Assembly: GCA_964425755.1 (NCBI GenBank)
Contig: CAYRNY010000002.1
Span: 1-64,000 of the forward strand
Origin: CAYRNY01 sp964425755
GTDB taxonomy: Bacteria > Chloroflexota > Anaerolineae > Aggregatilineales > Aggregatilineaceae
Direction of reading: 5' to 3'
Length of the DNA: 64,000 nucleotides
Numbering within the stretch: position 1 is the stretch's first letter; each line of letters begins with the position of its first letter. The translations under genes and the position numbers were made by a program. The notes under the pieces were generated by a model. It saw only the letters and a program-made list of their open reading frames with translations, was not told the origin of the DNA and ran no database searches. Positions 17,217-25,464 of this stretch are shown in pieces.

Positions 17217-19552
17217 GGCGTCTCCACCTGAATCCAGCTCAACCACGCGTAATCCTGCGACTGCCCGCCCGCCTCACCGCGCACGCGCAGCGTCGCGGAC
17301 GGGTCGCCCGCCGGGTAGACGCGCACCATCAGCCGGTAGCGACCGGGCGGCGCGTCGGGAAAGACCGCGAGCGCGCGGTGTTCGGTGACGATCTCGCCCG
17401 GCGCCCACTGCGTCGTGGGCGGATCGGGGGGCGCGTCGTGCTGGGCGGCTTTGGTCAGGCGTGCGGGATCGGGGTCGATCACCTGCACCGAGATGACGTA
17501 GTCTGCCAACGCTTCATGCGCTTGCCAATACAGCGTGACGGTCGTTTCGTCGCCGGGATGCAGCGCCCGGTCGCTGACCGTGAAGCCGCGCAGGGTCAGC
17601 TTGCCTGCGAAATTTACATCGACGGGGTTCGGTACGTCGCCCGGCGGCGTTTCGAGCGTGATCTGCCCCAGCCAGAGCCGGTTATCGTCGCTGCGGGCGG
17701 GCGGCTGCGGGATCAGGCGCTCGAACGTCGCCAGGTCGTAGAAGCCGAGATACACGTCGAGCGTCTGCGGCGTGTACGTCCCCGGCGGGATGGGGACCGC
17801 GACGAGGTTATTCCACGCGTCGCCGGGGGCCAGGTCGGACGTGGCGATCAGCCCGCCGCCGGGATAGACGTCGCGCTGCGCCTCGATGATACCGTCGGCG
17901 CTGACGAGGTGGACGAACAGGCTCCAGTCCCGCGCTGGTGCCTGTTTGGCTGTGATCGTTGGGGCGAGCTTGAGATACTGCCCCGGTTGGATCGCGCCGG
18001 ATAGCTCGCGGTAGGCGATGCAGAATAGGTCGGTTTGCGCGTCTGGGGCGCGGAAGCACGCCGGTTTGAACGGTCCGCTTTCGAGTGTTTCGGTCTGCCA
18101 GGTGGCGTCGCGGTCCAGCGTGTAGGCGGGCCGGATGGCGACAAATGGCGCGGCGATCGCGGCAGCGAGGAAGAATCCCACCGCGAGCGGGCTCACGATC
18201 CGCTGGCCGGCGCTGTGCAGGGCCTTGAGCAGGCGCGGCCACTGCATCAGGCCCGCCGCCAACCCGATCATGAGCGGGGCCAGCGCGCTGAACCACAGCC
18301 GTCCCTGCGAGGCCCACGTCTGTCGCGTCCAGGCCAGCAGCGAGACAAAGACGATCGCCGCCCACAGCGCGTTGAGCATCCGCGCGGCGTACAGCGTCTT
18401 GACCGGCGCGGGCGGGCAGGTGCGCGTCTTGATGCGCAGCGCGATCTCGCGGCCCAGCCCGGCCAGCAGCCCCAGCGCACCGGCCAGCGCGATCAGGTTG
18501 AAACCGGTGTACCACGCGTCCGGCAGCGGCACGTTTACCGCGCCGAACAACCCCCAGAAGGCCATCATGAACGTTTCGCGCTCGGTCCAGAGCTGGTGCA
18601 GATCGGCAGGCACGGCGCGGCGGCCTACGATGTCCAGAAACACGTTGATCCCGGTCGCGTCGCCGTACAGATTGTAGTTGCGCCAGTACCACCACCCGGC
18701 GATCACGATCGTCAGCCCGCCGCTGATCGCGCCGCCTACCACGACCGGACGCCAGTTCCGGTTGCGCAGCGCGATCGCCAGCAGCACCAGCGCGATGACC
18801 GGCAGCATAAAGCCGATCTGGAACTTGGCGAGCATCCCCGCGCCCGCCGTCACGCCCAGCAGCACATAAAAGCGCCAGCCGGGGGGATCGTCGGCACGCT
18901 TGAGCAGGCGCACGACGAGCAGCAGCAGCGCCGTTGCCAGCAGGTTCGACAGGTTGTCGTTGTTGATCACGGCACTGACAAACAGGAACATCGGGTTGAA
19001 CGCGACGAGCGCCGCCGCCACGAGCGCGACCGCCGGCTGGTCGGGCAGCAGCGCGCGGCCCAGCAGGTACGTGAGCAGCACCGTGCCCGCACCCAGCGCC
19101 ACCGACAGAAAGCGCACGAGGCGCAGCGCCAACACCGCCCCGGACCAGGGCCACGCTTCGCGCGCGCGATCGTGCACGACCACGTTCGCGTTGCCGTCCG
19201 GCACGACTTCCCCGATGTTGGCGTGTGGGTTGATGCGCCGGACCGCGTCCAGGTCGCCGGTATCGATCCAGAAGGTCAGCGCCGCGCCGAGATAGTAGTA
19301 CAGCGGGGGCTGGCCGCCTTCCTGCCGCCAGGGGGCCTCCGCGTCACTGCGCCCGGCCTGCTGCACGGGCAATGCGAAGTTATGGTCGGCGACGTACTTC
19401 ACCATCGGGTAATGCCACAGCTCATCGGACGCCTCGAACAGCGGCGTCACGAGGCTGTAGGTGATGGCGAGCGTGACATACGTCGCCAGAATGAGCGCCA
19501 GCCAGAGTCGCCGGCGGGATGTGTCGGTTGCGTTGATCGCTTTGATCGCCAT
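17213..19552 (-). CDS. DUF2142-type membrane protein, probable GT-C glycosyltransferase (copy 2)
   Basis: The 779-residue protein is built like its downstream neighbour. It has a first outer loop with PLFEASDELWHYP, then QPPLYYYLGAAL, then AVINNDNLSNLL in a later loop, about 11 membrane spans, and a C-terminal extracytoplasmic beta-rich part (about 480-775). Sequence identity between the copies is clear in these motifs but modest elsewhere, so the duplication is old. It is the first gene of the minus-strand envelope-glycan operon. The ATG at 19552 has only a weak site (GAGG) before it. Acceptor and donor are unknown. Confidence 0.83.
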   Translation of the reverse strand: MAIKAINATDTSRRRLWLALILATYVTLAITYSLVTPLFEASDELWHYPMVKYVADHNFALPVQQAGRSDAEAPWRQEGGQPPLYYYLGAALTFWIDTGDLDAVRRINPHANIGEVVPDGNANVVVHDRAREAWPWSGAVLALRLVRFLSVALGAGTVLLTYLLGRALLPDQPAVALVAAALVAFNPMFLFVSAVINNDNLSNLLATALLLLVVRLLKRADDPPGWRFYVLLGVTAGAGMLAKFQIGFMLPVIALVLLAIALRNRNWRPVVVGGAISGGLTIVIAGWWYWRNYNLYGDATGINVFLDIVGRRAVPADLHQLWTERETFMMAFWGLFGAVNVPLPDAWYTGFNLIALAGALGLLAGLGREIALRIKTRTCPPAPVKTLYAARMLNALWAAIVFVSLLAWTRQTWASQGRLWFSALAPLMIGLAAGLMQWPRLLKALHSAGQRIVSPLAVGFFLAAAIAAPFVAIRPAYTLDRDATWQTETLESGPFKPACFRAPDAQTDLFCIAYRELSGAIQPGQYLKLAPTITAKQAPARDWSLFVHLVSADGIIEAQRDVYPGGGLIATSDLAPGDAWNNLVAVPIPPGTYTPQTLDVYLGFYDLATFERLIPQPPARSDDNRLWLGQITLETPPGDVPNPVDVNFAGKLTLRGFTVSDRALHPGDETTVTLYWQAHEALADYVISVQVIDPDPARLTKAAQHDAPPDPPTTQWAPGEIVTEHRALAVFPDAPPGRYRLMVRVYPAGDPSATLRVRGEAGGQSQDYAWLSWIQVETP

Positions 19553-19727
19553 CGCCTCGCGCTGTGTGGATTTCCGGTTCGCGCGGGGAGTTTACCCGAA
19601 GCGGGACGCCTTTACCAGATACTTGAGTTTTCGCCGGTTCTCTGGTCGATCTGGTGGCGGACTTGCTCGCGTGTGCGTATGATCTGGACGGTGACTAACC
19701 GGCTGCATCCTGGAAGGACGTTCAATC

Positions 19728-20291
19728 ATGCGCGTGATGGTGACGATCGACCATCCCTGGAAAGAGAGCTTCAACCACGAGATTATGCACCGCGTGATCG
19801 AGGTACTGGAAGCAGGGGGGCACGCGGTTGATGTATTAGACCTGCACGACGAGAATTTCGACCCGGTAATGCACGTGCGCGAACTGGCAGTGTATACCAA
19901 AGGCGAATACCTTGACCCCAAAGTTGGCGAATATCAGGCGCGCATCCGGCAAGCCGATCACCTGATCTATATCTTCCCGGTGTGGTGGGAAGTGATGCCC
20001 GCGCTGTTGAAAGGATTTTTCGACAAGGTGTTTCTGCCGGGGTTTGCGTTCAATGAGGCCGACTTTACGCCCCGGCTCACACACATCAAATCCGGCACGG
20101 TGATCACGACGATGGGCGCGCCGGAGGTGATCTATACCTCGGTTGAGCCGGTCTTGTGCAAGGGCATTCTGGAGGTGTGCGGCGTGCAGCGGACGCGGTG
20201 GTATAACCTGACCGAAGTCTCGCTGCAACCGGAACACGTGCGCGATGCGTGGGTGGACGAAATCCTCGCGCACGTGCGCACGCTGGCATAG
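19728..20291 (+). CDS. Flavodoxin-fold NAD(P)H oxidoreductase (MdaB/KefF-like)
   Basis: The 187-residue protein matches the NAD(P)H dehydrogenase (quinone) family (PF02525). It starts RVMVTIDHPWKESFNH, as these proteins do around the FMN phosphate loop. It contains YIFPVWWEVMPALLKG, the conserved isoalloxazine-binding and dimer segment. GAPEVIY and a C-terminal helix follow. It should use FMN to reduce quinones or similar acceptors by two electrons. GAAGGA lies about 9 nt before the ATG. It stands alone, divergent from the DUF2142 genes and followed by a terminator. Confidence 0.9.
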   Translation: MRVMVTIDHPWKESFNHEIMHRVIEVLEAGGHAVDVLDLHDENFDPVMHVRELAVYTKGEYLDPKVGEYQARIRQADHLIYIFPVWWEVMPALLKGFFDKVFLPGFAFNEADFTPRLTHIKSGTVITTMGAPEVIYTSVEPVLCKGILEVCGVQRTRWYNLTEVSLQPEHVRDAWVDEILAHVRTLA

Positions 20292-20361
20292 GCCGGGCGA
20301 CACCCTGGTAACGCATCTCGCACCGGCTCGCGTGCCGTGCGCACCGCGTAGCCCGCATCAC

Positions 20362-20398
20362 AACACCCAGGCACGGCAGGGCGCTGGCCTGGGTGTTT
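20362..20398 (+). terminator. Terminator after the flavodoxin-fold gene
   Basis: A perfect 11-bp inverted repeat (20362-20372 with 20387-20397) is followed by T-rich sequence (TTTGGGTTT). It lies 71 nt after the stop codon at 20291 and before the convergent VOC gene. Confidence 0.6.
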
Positions 20399-20463
20399 GG
20401 GTTTGCGAAGGGTTCTGCGCGCCGCGTTTGGCGTGCTTTGTCGGGAACGGCGGCCTGTACGGG

Positions 20464-21351
20464 TTATCCGTGCTCGTAGGCGCGCTGCAGCCCTGCGATG
20501 TCAAGCTTCTTCATCTGGAGCATCGCCTCGGTGACGCGGCGTACCTTTTCAGGGTTGGAATCGCTCATCAGTTCGCCCAGCACGGTGGGCACGATCTGCC
20601 ATGTCACGCCGTACCGGTCAGAAAGCCAGCCGCATTCTTGCGTGGCGCCGCCCTCCGAAAGCCGGTCCCAGAAGTAGTCTACTTCGGCCTGCGTCTCGCA
20701 GTTGACCACAAATGATATCGCCGGGGAAAACGTGAAGTCATGCACCAAGCCGCTGTCCATCGCCACAAAGCGGTACCCGTCGAGCGAGAACGCGGCATGT
20801 TTGGTCATCCCTTCAGGCTGCCCTTCGCCCGGCCCGTAACGCTCGATGTATTCAAGGCGCGCGTTCTCAAACAGCCCGATGTAGTGCCGGATCGCTTCTT
20901 CCGCTTTGCCGTGCTGGGCCCCGACGAACATCAGGCTGGGGCTGATCTTCTGCGCGTGGCTGCCAAGCATAAGCTGCCACGAAATGCCGAACCTGTCTTC
21001 CAGCCAGCCGTATCTTTCACTGAAGGGGTAGCTGTCCAGTGGCATGAGGATTCGTCCGCCATCGACCAGGCGGTTCCAGAGCGAATCGAGTTCGTCCGGC
21101 GTCTCGCAGTATACAAGGAACGATATCGCCGGGGTGAATACGAATCCCGGGACCTGACCGCCGTTCACCGCCGTGAAATCCTGCCCGGCAAGCTGGAAGG
21201 CCACGACCATGACCGATCCTTCCGGGCCCGGCCCCGCTTCGCTGTAGCGGGCGATCGTGGTGATGCGGGAGTCGTCGAACAAGGACGTGTAAAACGTGGC
21301 GGCCACTTCGGCTTCGGTGTCAAACCACAGGTCGGGGCTGATTGATGGCAT
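20464..21351 (-). CDS. Two-domain VOC (PhnB-like) protein
   Basis: The 295-residue product holds two tandem copies of the PhnB/3-dmu-9_3-mt type of vicinal-oxygen-chelate domain (about 1-140 and 145-295). Each has the order LWFD or LMFV start, FYTSLF or YIGLF helix, AISFLVYCET or AISFVVNCET strand, and GWLEDRFGISWQ or GWLSDRYGVTWQ end. Such proteins are annotated as glyoxalase/bleomycin-resistance-like or 3-demethylubiquinone methyltransferase-like, but most have no established activity. I chose the ATG at 21351 because AAGGAG precedes it. A promoter lies about 155-180 nt upstream, with a palindrome touching its -35 box. Confidence 0.88.
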   Translation of the reverse strand: MPSISPDLWFDTEAEVAATFYTSLFDDSRITTIARYSEAGPGPEGSVMVVAFQLAGQDFTAVNGGQVPGFVFTPAISFLVYCETPDELDSLWNRLVDGGRILMPLDSYPFSERYGWLEDRFGISWQLMLGSHAQKISPSLMFVGAQHGKAEEAIRHYIGLFENARLEYIERYGPGEGQPEGMTKHAAFSLDGYRFVAMDSGLVHDFTFSPAISFVVNCETQAEVDYFWDRLSEGGATQECGWLSDRYGVTWQIVPTVLGELMSDSNPEKVRRVTEAMLQMKKLDIAGLQRAYEHG

Positions 21352-21664
21352 CGGTGTCTCCTTGGTTGTCTGGCGCTGTTCGGCGCGTGTCTGCATTTTA
21401 AGGATGGCTTGTCGGTGTCTCAGGTGTGTGCATTATTGTTCTCTGCGGTCGTGTTTTCCTTTCGGTTCCTTCTTTGCGCGGTGCCTGCGAAACGCAAGTG
21501 AATAAAGTTTATCAATTTTTAGTTAAATAGTCAAACATATGTTCTATGCTCAAATGTTCTGCTGCGCCGGAACAGAGAGGGCATGGCAGGCTGCCAGATC
21601 GCGTTATGGTGATCGTCGCGGGGTCAGAGCGGGGGCAGCGTGGTGGTGTGGTTACCGGGACGGG
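21352..21664. other. Intergenic region, 313 bp
   Basis: This gap between the VOC gene and the glycosyltransferase gene (both minus strand) holds an AT-rich patch at about 21500-21560, with the VOC promoter and a 10-bp palindrome. The part from about 21560 to 21664 lies just after the glycosyltransferase stop and shows no clear hairpin. No small gene is supported. Confidence 0.5.
21506..21534 (-). promoter_or_regulatory. Sigma-70-type promoter of the VOC gene with adjacent palindrome
   Basis: On the minus strand TTGACT (21529-21534) and TAAACT (21506-21511) are 17 bp apart, a near-consensus arrangement. The perfect 10-bp palindrome AACATATGTT (21534-21543) touches the -35 box, and ATGTTC occurs twice within 21539-21559. 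This layout would suit a repressor or activator site, but the regulator is unknown. Confidence 0.6.
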
Positions 21665-22831
21665 TTATTCGCGTTGCTTCTGCGCGACCAGTTCTTCGAA
21701 ATAGGCGGCGCTACGCTGCGCGATGCGGTCCCAGGTGAACTGCTGGGCCAGCCGGAAGGCGTTCGCGCCCATTTCCTGGCGCAGCTTGGGGTTATCGGCC
21801 AGGTCCTCGATCGCCAGCGCGAGCGTGGTCGGGGAGTCGGGCGGGATCAGGCGCGCGTGTTCGTCGCCGCACAGGTCGGGCATATCCATTTCCGGGTACG
21901 TCGTGATGATCGTACAGCCGTGTGCCAGCGCCGCGAGCAGGCTGCCCCGGCGGAACGAAGCGCCGTCGCGGTAGGGCAGCGCGATCATGTCAGCGGCCAT
22001 GAGGTGCCCGCTGACGGCGGCGCTATCCACAAAACCGGTCCAGTGGATGTGGTCCAGCAGGCCGAGTTCCACGACCATCTGGTCGACTTCCTGCGCGTAG
22101 ATGATGTTGGCCGGGTCGCTGGTGCCGGTGCGCCCGCCGATCATCAGCAGCTTGACCGGCAGGTCGTTGTTGCGCGCGATGCGCACGGCCTGCAGCAGCG
22201 TGTCGATGCCTTTGCTCGCGTTCAGGAATCCGAAGTAGCCGACGACGATGTCCTGCTCGCTGAAACCGAGCGCCGCGCGCCACACCGCACGGTTGTAATC
22301 CGGCGGGATGTTCGGTTTGATGTTGGAGCCGATCGGGATGTGACGCAGGCTGGCGATCGACTTTTCAGCAGCGAGGCGTTCTTCGTCGCCGCGATTGGTG
22401 ACGATCACGCCGTCGCTGCTGCGGGCCAGCGTCAGCACGGCCTGGTAGCGCAGCGGCCCGGCCTTCGGGAACAGGTACGGGACCAGCAGGTCGTGGAAGG
22501 TGGTCACGACGCAGGCATGATCGATGCGGATCGGCAGGACGTGGATGAACGCGGCCATGTTGTAGGCGGCGGCCTGGTACTGGATGTTGATCACGTCGAG
22601 CTGTTGGGCCTGTGCCCAGCGCCGGATGCGGCTGAGCGTGCCCCAGCCCCATGTGTGTGCATCCGCGGTGATGTGAGCCGGATCGTCATTCTGGGCGTCT
22701 TTGGCGCGGTGGTCGGTGAAGACGAACACGTCGTGTCCCAGTTCGGTCAGGGCGCGGGACAGTTCCTGTGTGAACGCGCCTACGCCCCCTTGCATTGGCG
22801 GATATTCGCCCGTGATTTGTCCAATTCGCAT
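21665..22831 (-). CDS. GT4-family glycosyltransferase
   Basis: The 388-residue protein has the GT-B plan of family 4 retaining glycosyltransferases: N-terminal GEYPPMQGGVGAF for acceptor binding, a central IGSN and GYFGFLNASKGID strand-turn at the start of the nucleotide-sugar domain, and a C-terminal RRGSLLAALAHG in place of the usual E-x7-E segment. It should add a hexose to a lipid-linked or polysaccharide acceptor at the inner membrane face. The ATG at 22831 begins the family's usual MRIGQITGEYPP; upstream in-frame codons overlap the next gene. It follows the GT2 gene by 40 nt. Confidence 0.88.
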   Translation of the reverse strand: MRIGQITGEYPPMQGGVGAFTQELSRALTELGHDVFVFTDHRAKDAQNDDPAHITADAHTWGWGTLSRIRRWAQAQQLDVINIQYQAAAYNMAAFIHVLPIRIDHACVVTTFHDLLVPYLFPKAGPLRYQAVLTLARSSDGVIVTNRGDEERLAAEKSIASLRHIPIGSNIKPNIPPDYNRAVWRAALGFSEQDIVVGYFGFLNASKGIDTLLQAVRIARNNDLPVKLLMIGGRTGTSDPANIIYAQEVDQMVVELGLLDHIHWTGFVDSAAVSGHLMAADMIALPYRDGASFRRGSLLAALAHGCTIITTYPEMDMPDLCGDEHARLIPPDSPTTLALAIEDLADNPKLRQEMGANAFRLAQQFTWDRIAQRSAAYFEELVAQKQRE

Positions 22832-22871
22832 AGCGTCTAGTGTCTGTGAGTCGCGAGTTAATGCGCGTGCG

Positions 22872-23855
22872 TTAGTCGGGTGTGTGTCCGGTCGCCAGCG
22901 CGCGGATGACGTGCGCGTAGGTGGTGATGCGGTCGCGGCGCATGGCACGGTTGTGCCCCAGTAGCGCTTTACACCCTTCCAGCGCGATCTGGGCAAGGTA
23001 GCTTAACACCAGAAAGACCCGTAACGCAAGGGCGAATCCGCGCCCGTGAAATTTGGCGAAATAGCGAATCTTGCTCTGCTGGAAGTGGATGTGTTTGTTA
23101 GTGGTGACCTGCCCGGTGCTCTTGCCGCCGTAGTGGGTGATGTACGCCTCACCCAGGTACACCACGCGCCAGCCGCGATCGCGGGCGCGTCTGCACCAGT
23201 CGAGTTCCTCGCTGAACATCACGTAGCCGCTGTCCAACCCGCCGACCTGCTCGTACACCGCGCGGCGGGCCATCAACGCGCAGCCCTGCACCCAGTCCAC
23301 GTCGTAGGTGCCGCCGTCCGGCAGGTCGCGCACGTAGAAGCGATCCAGCATGCCGCGCGGCGCGTAGCCTTGCAGCCAGGTGCTCTCAAAGAACGCCTGC
23401 GCCCGCGTCGGGAAGCGGCGGCGCGTCGATTGGTGCGTCCCGTCGGCGTTGAGCACGTGCGGCCCGACGATGCCTACGTCCGGGTGTGCGTCGAGATAGG
23501 CGACCATGCGGTTCAGCGCGTCATCGTGCACCACCGTGTCGGGATTCAACAGCAGCAGGTGCCGTCCCCGTGCGCGTTCCAGGGCGCGATTGTTGCCGCG
23601 CACAAACCCGATGTTCTCATCTGCGGCGAGCAGGTGCACCCAGGGATAGCGCGCGCGGATCATGGCAGGGGTGCCGTCGCTGCTGGCGGAATCGACGACG
23701 ATCGTTTCGACGCGCAGGTCGCCGGTCGCGGGCGCGTCCCCGGCATCCGGCGGGACGCGCGTCACCGGGGCGGCGGCGATGCTGTCCAGGCATTCCGCGA
23801 GGAAGTCGCGCACGTTCCACGAAACGATGATGATCGAGAGGTCGGGTTGGTTCAT
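22872..23855 (-). CDS. GT2-family glycosyltransferase
   Basis: The 327-residue protein opens with LSIIIVSWNVRDFLAECLDSI, the GT-A nucleotide-sugar fold of family 2. LLLNPDTVVHDDA gives the DxD-type metal site, and FSEELDWCRRARDRGW fits the ED-W catalytic region of rhamnosyltransferase-like members. A C-terminal hydrophobic stretch (about 275-300) could associate with the membrane. The start overlaps the stop of the upstream gene as ATGA, so translation is probably coupled. With the GT4 gene downstream it belongs to envelope polysaccharide synthesis; a deoxyhexose such as D-rhamnose made by the gmd/rmd pair nearby is a reasonable donor, by inference. Confidence 0.88.
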   Translation of the reverse strand: MNQPDLSIIIVSWNVRDFLAECLDSIAAAPVTRVPPDAGDAPATGDLRVETIVVDSASSDGTPAMIRARYPWVHLLAADENIGFVRGNNRALERARGRHLLLLNPDTVVHDDALNRMVAYLDAHPDVGIVGPHVLNADGTHQSTRRRFPTRAQAFFESTWLQGYAPRGMLDRFYVRDLPDGGTYDVDWVQGCALMARRAVYEQVGGLDSGYVMFSEELDWCRRARDRGWRVVYLGEAYITHYGGKSTGQVTTNKHIHFQQSKIRYFAKFHGRGFALALRVFLVLSYLAQIALEGCKALLGHNRAMRRDRITTYAHVIRALATGHTPD

Positions 23856-24382
23856 GTGTCGTTTTGGGCGTTGTGGGCCGGTTCAACGCTGAGCAGGTGC
23901 CCTGCCGGGCCGTAGTAGGCGCGGTAGGTGCCGGGATAGCGCGGCTCCATCCGCCGCCAGCGCCGCGACGTGATCCACAGTTCGGACGTGCCGACGAAGA
24001 CCGACGGGCGGAACGCTTTATCGCCGCGCCGCAGCGGTCCGCTGACGCTGTGCACGGTCGGGCGCAGCACGCGGTACAGGTCCGCCAGCAGGATCGCGGC
24101 ATTAATGACCAGCAGCAGCACGATCCCCGCCAGCAAGACGTAGTCGAACGTGCTCCCGGCGGATGGCGCCAGCCACGCCGCGATGCCCCCGCTGACGACG
24201 ATCAGCACCACGCCGCGCGCCAGATAGCCCCAACTGCGGTAGAACACAGCCTGCCGCTGCCGGGCGCTGAGCGTGCCGGCCCGGTTGAGCGCGAGTTCGT
24301 CCGGCGTGAAACCGAAATGTTCCGCCAGTTCAGCGGCGTCCAGGGGGATTTCATCAGCACCTGTGTTGCGTTCGGCTGGCAT
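23852..24382 (-). CDS. Small two-span membrane protein of unknown function
   Basis: The 176-residue product has a soluble N-terminus (1-60) with the phrase FTPDELALNRAGTLSARQ, two membrane spans (about 62-80 and 90-110), and a cytoplasmic C-terminal domain with WITSRRWRRMEPRYPG. I cannot name a family, though similar FTPxxLxxNRxGxLS proteins occur as uncharacterised genes in Chloroflexota. The ATG at 24382 is preceded by AAGGAAA, better than the in-frame ATG at 24406. It heads the GT2-GT4 unit by ATGA overlap. Confidence 0.7.
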   Translation of the reverse strand: MPAERNTGADEIPLDAAELAEHFGFTPDELALNRAGTLSARQRQAVFYRSWGYLARGVVLIVVSGGIAAWLAPSAGSTFDYVLLAGIVLLLVINAAILLADLYRVLRPTVHSVSGPLRRGDKAFRPSVFVGTSELWITSRRWRRMEPRYPGTYRAYYGPAGHLLSVEPAHNAQNDT

Positions 24383-24404
24383 AGCGGTTTCCTTTCCCAC
24401 TCTC

Positions 24405-24413
24405 ATTTTACCA
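24405..24413 (-). promoter_or_regulatory. Possible extended -10 element for the membrane protein-GT2-GT4 unit
   Basis: TGGTAAAAT on the minus strand lies 23-31 nt upstream of the start at 24382, in an AT-rich gap, with no clear -35 hexamer. A promoter is needed here because the upstream gene is divergent. Confidence 0.35.
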
Positions 24414-24548
24414 GGAGTTTACAATTTGCCCGATCCCGTTTCACGCTTCGGTTACATTTGCCGCGCATAATAAGCGTAAGCTGTCAAATCCGCTGCGATC
24501 ACCATCGTGTCGCGGCGTGGATGTGAAAGCAACCTCAAGAGGAGCGAA

Positions 24549-25373
24549 ATGATGAACACATGGATCAAACGTACCGGGTTGGTGGTGTTGGTGGTCGCGC
24601 TGGTGGTGGGCGTTGTTGGCACAGCGGCGGCGCAAGGGCCGGGCGAGGATGGACGGCCCCGGCACGGCAGGGGTGCATATTTGCAGTGGCGCTTTGATGC
24701 CCCGCTGGACCGGGCGCTGCAGGCCGTGCTCACGGCGCTGCGCGACGCGACCGGGCTGACGTGGGACGATGTCGCGGTGGAGGTGCGCGGTGGCAAAACG
24801 CTGAGCGCGATCATCACCGAGAACGGCATGGACCCGGACGCGATCGCTGAGCAGGTGGTCGCGGACCTGACCGCCCAGGTCGAAGAGGCGGTGGCGGACG
24901 GCACGATCAGCGAGGAACGCGCCCAGGTCGTGATCGCGAACCTGCCCGACGCGGTCGAGCGGGTGATGAATGCAAGCCGGCCTTTGACGCCCGTACGCGA
25001 TCGCATCGCTGACTGGGTCGCGCAGGGCGTCGATGTGTCGCTGGCTGGCGTGCTGGCGGAGATGACGGGGATGGAGCCTATTGATCTGCTGCGCGACGTG
25101 CTGACCCCGCCTACACTGAGCGAGATCGCTGAAGAGCTGGGGCTGGACCCGGACGCGGCGCTCGCGGAAGCCGAGGCACGCATTACCGCGCGTGTGAACG
25201 CGGCACTTGAGGATGGCTGGCTCACCGAGGAGCAGGCGGCGCAGGTGCTCGACGGGCTGGCGGAGCGGCTGGAAGAACGGATGGAGTCCTCGCTTGGTCG
25301 ATTCGGTGTGGGGCCGGGCGGTCGCATCCCCTGGCGTCCGGGCCGCATGCTGCAGGAGTCGCCCATCGCCTGA
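24549..25373 (+). CDS. Exported helical protein with internal duplication, function unknown
   Basis: The 274-residue product has a signal peptide (basic start, hydrophobic 8-25, cleavage likely after TAAAQ). The mature part is helical, Glu/Asp/Ala-rich, and contains two related 75-80-residue units (about 55-140 and 170-255). Each has an L-rich helix, a DPDA turn and an EER/EEQAxxV helix. A Gly/Arg-Pro-rich tail follows. No enzyme motif is seen. It may be an extracytoplasmic scaffold or sequence-poor binding protein, similar to uncharacterised exported proteins with short EF-like turns in other bacteria. AGAGGAG precedes the start; ATG at 24549 or 24552 cannot be distinguished. A terminator follows. 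Confidence 0.75.
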   Translation: MMNTWIKRTGLVVLVVALVVGVVGTAAAQGPGEDGRPRHGRGAYLQWRFDAPLDRALQAVLTALRDATGLTWDDVAVEVRGGKTLSAIITENGMDPDAIAEQVVADLTAQVEEAVADGTISEERAQVVIANLPDAVERVMNASRPLTPVRDRIADWVAQGVDVSLAGVLAEMTGMEPIDLLRDVLTPPTLSEIAEELGLDPDAALAEAEARITARVNAALEDGWLTEEQAAQVLDGLAERLEERMESSLGRFGVGPGGRIPWRPGRMLQESPIA

Positions 25374-25412
25374 GTGCCCGATAACGCACGAACTCGCAAA
25401 TGACACACATAG

Positions 25413-25449
25413 CCGTCCCCCGTTACGCGAACCGGGGGGCGGTGTTTTT
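25413..25449 (+). terminator. Rho-independent terminator after the exported helical protein gene
   Basis: A 10-bp stem with one G-U pair (25413-25422 with 25433-25442) is followed by TGTTTTT. It lies 39 nt after the stop codon and 16 nt before the convergent tatD gene ends. Confidence 0.85.
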
Positions 25450-25464
25450 GCTGCGTGCGACGCC

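Noticed and set aside
18035..19831. A 600-codon open frame opposite the DUF2142 gene
   Set aside because: Same reason: composition-driven antisense frame; it also runs across the divergent promoter region and into the flavodoxin-fold gene.
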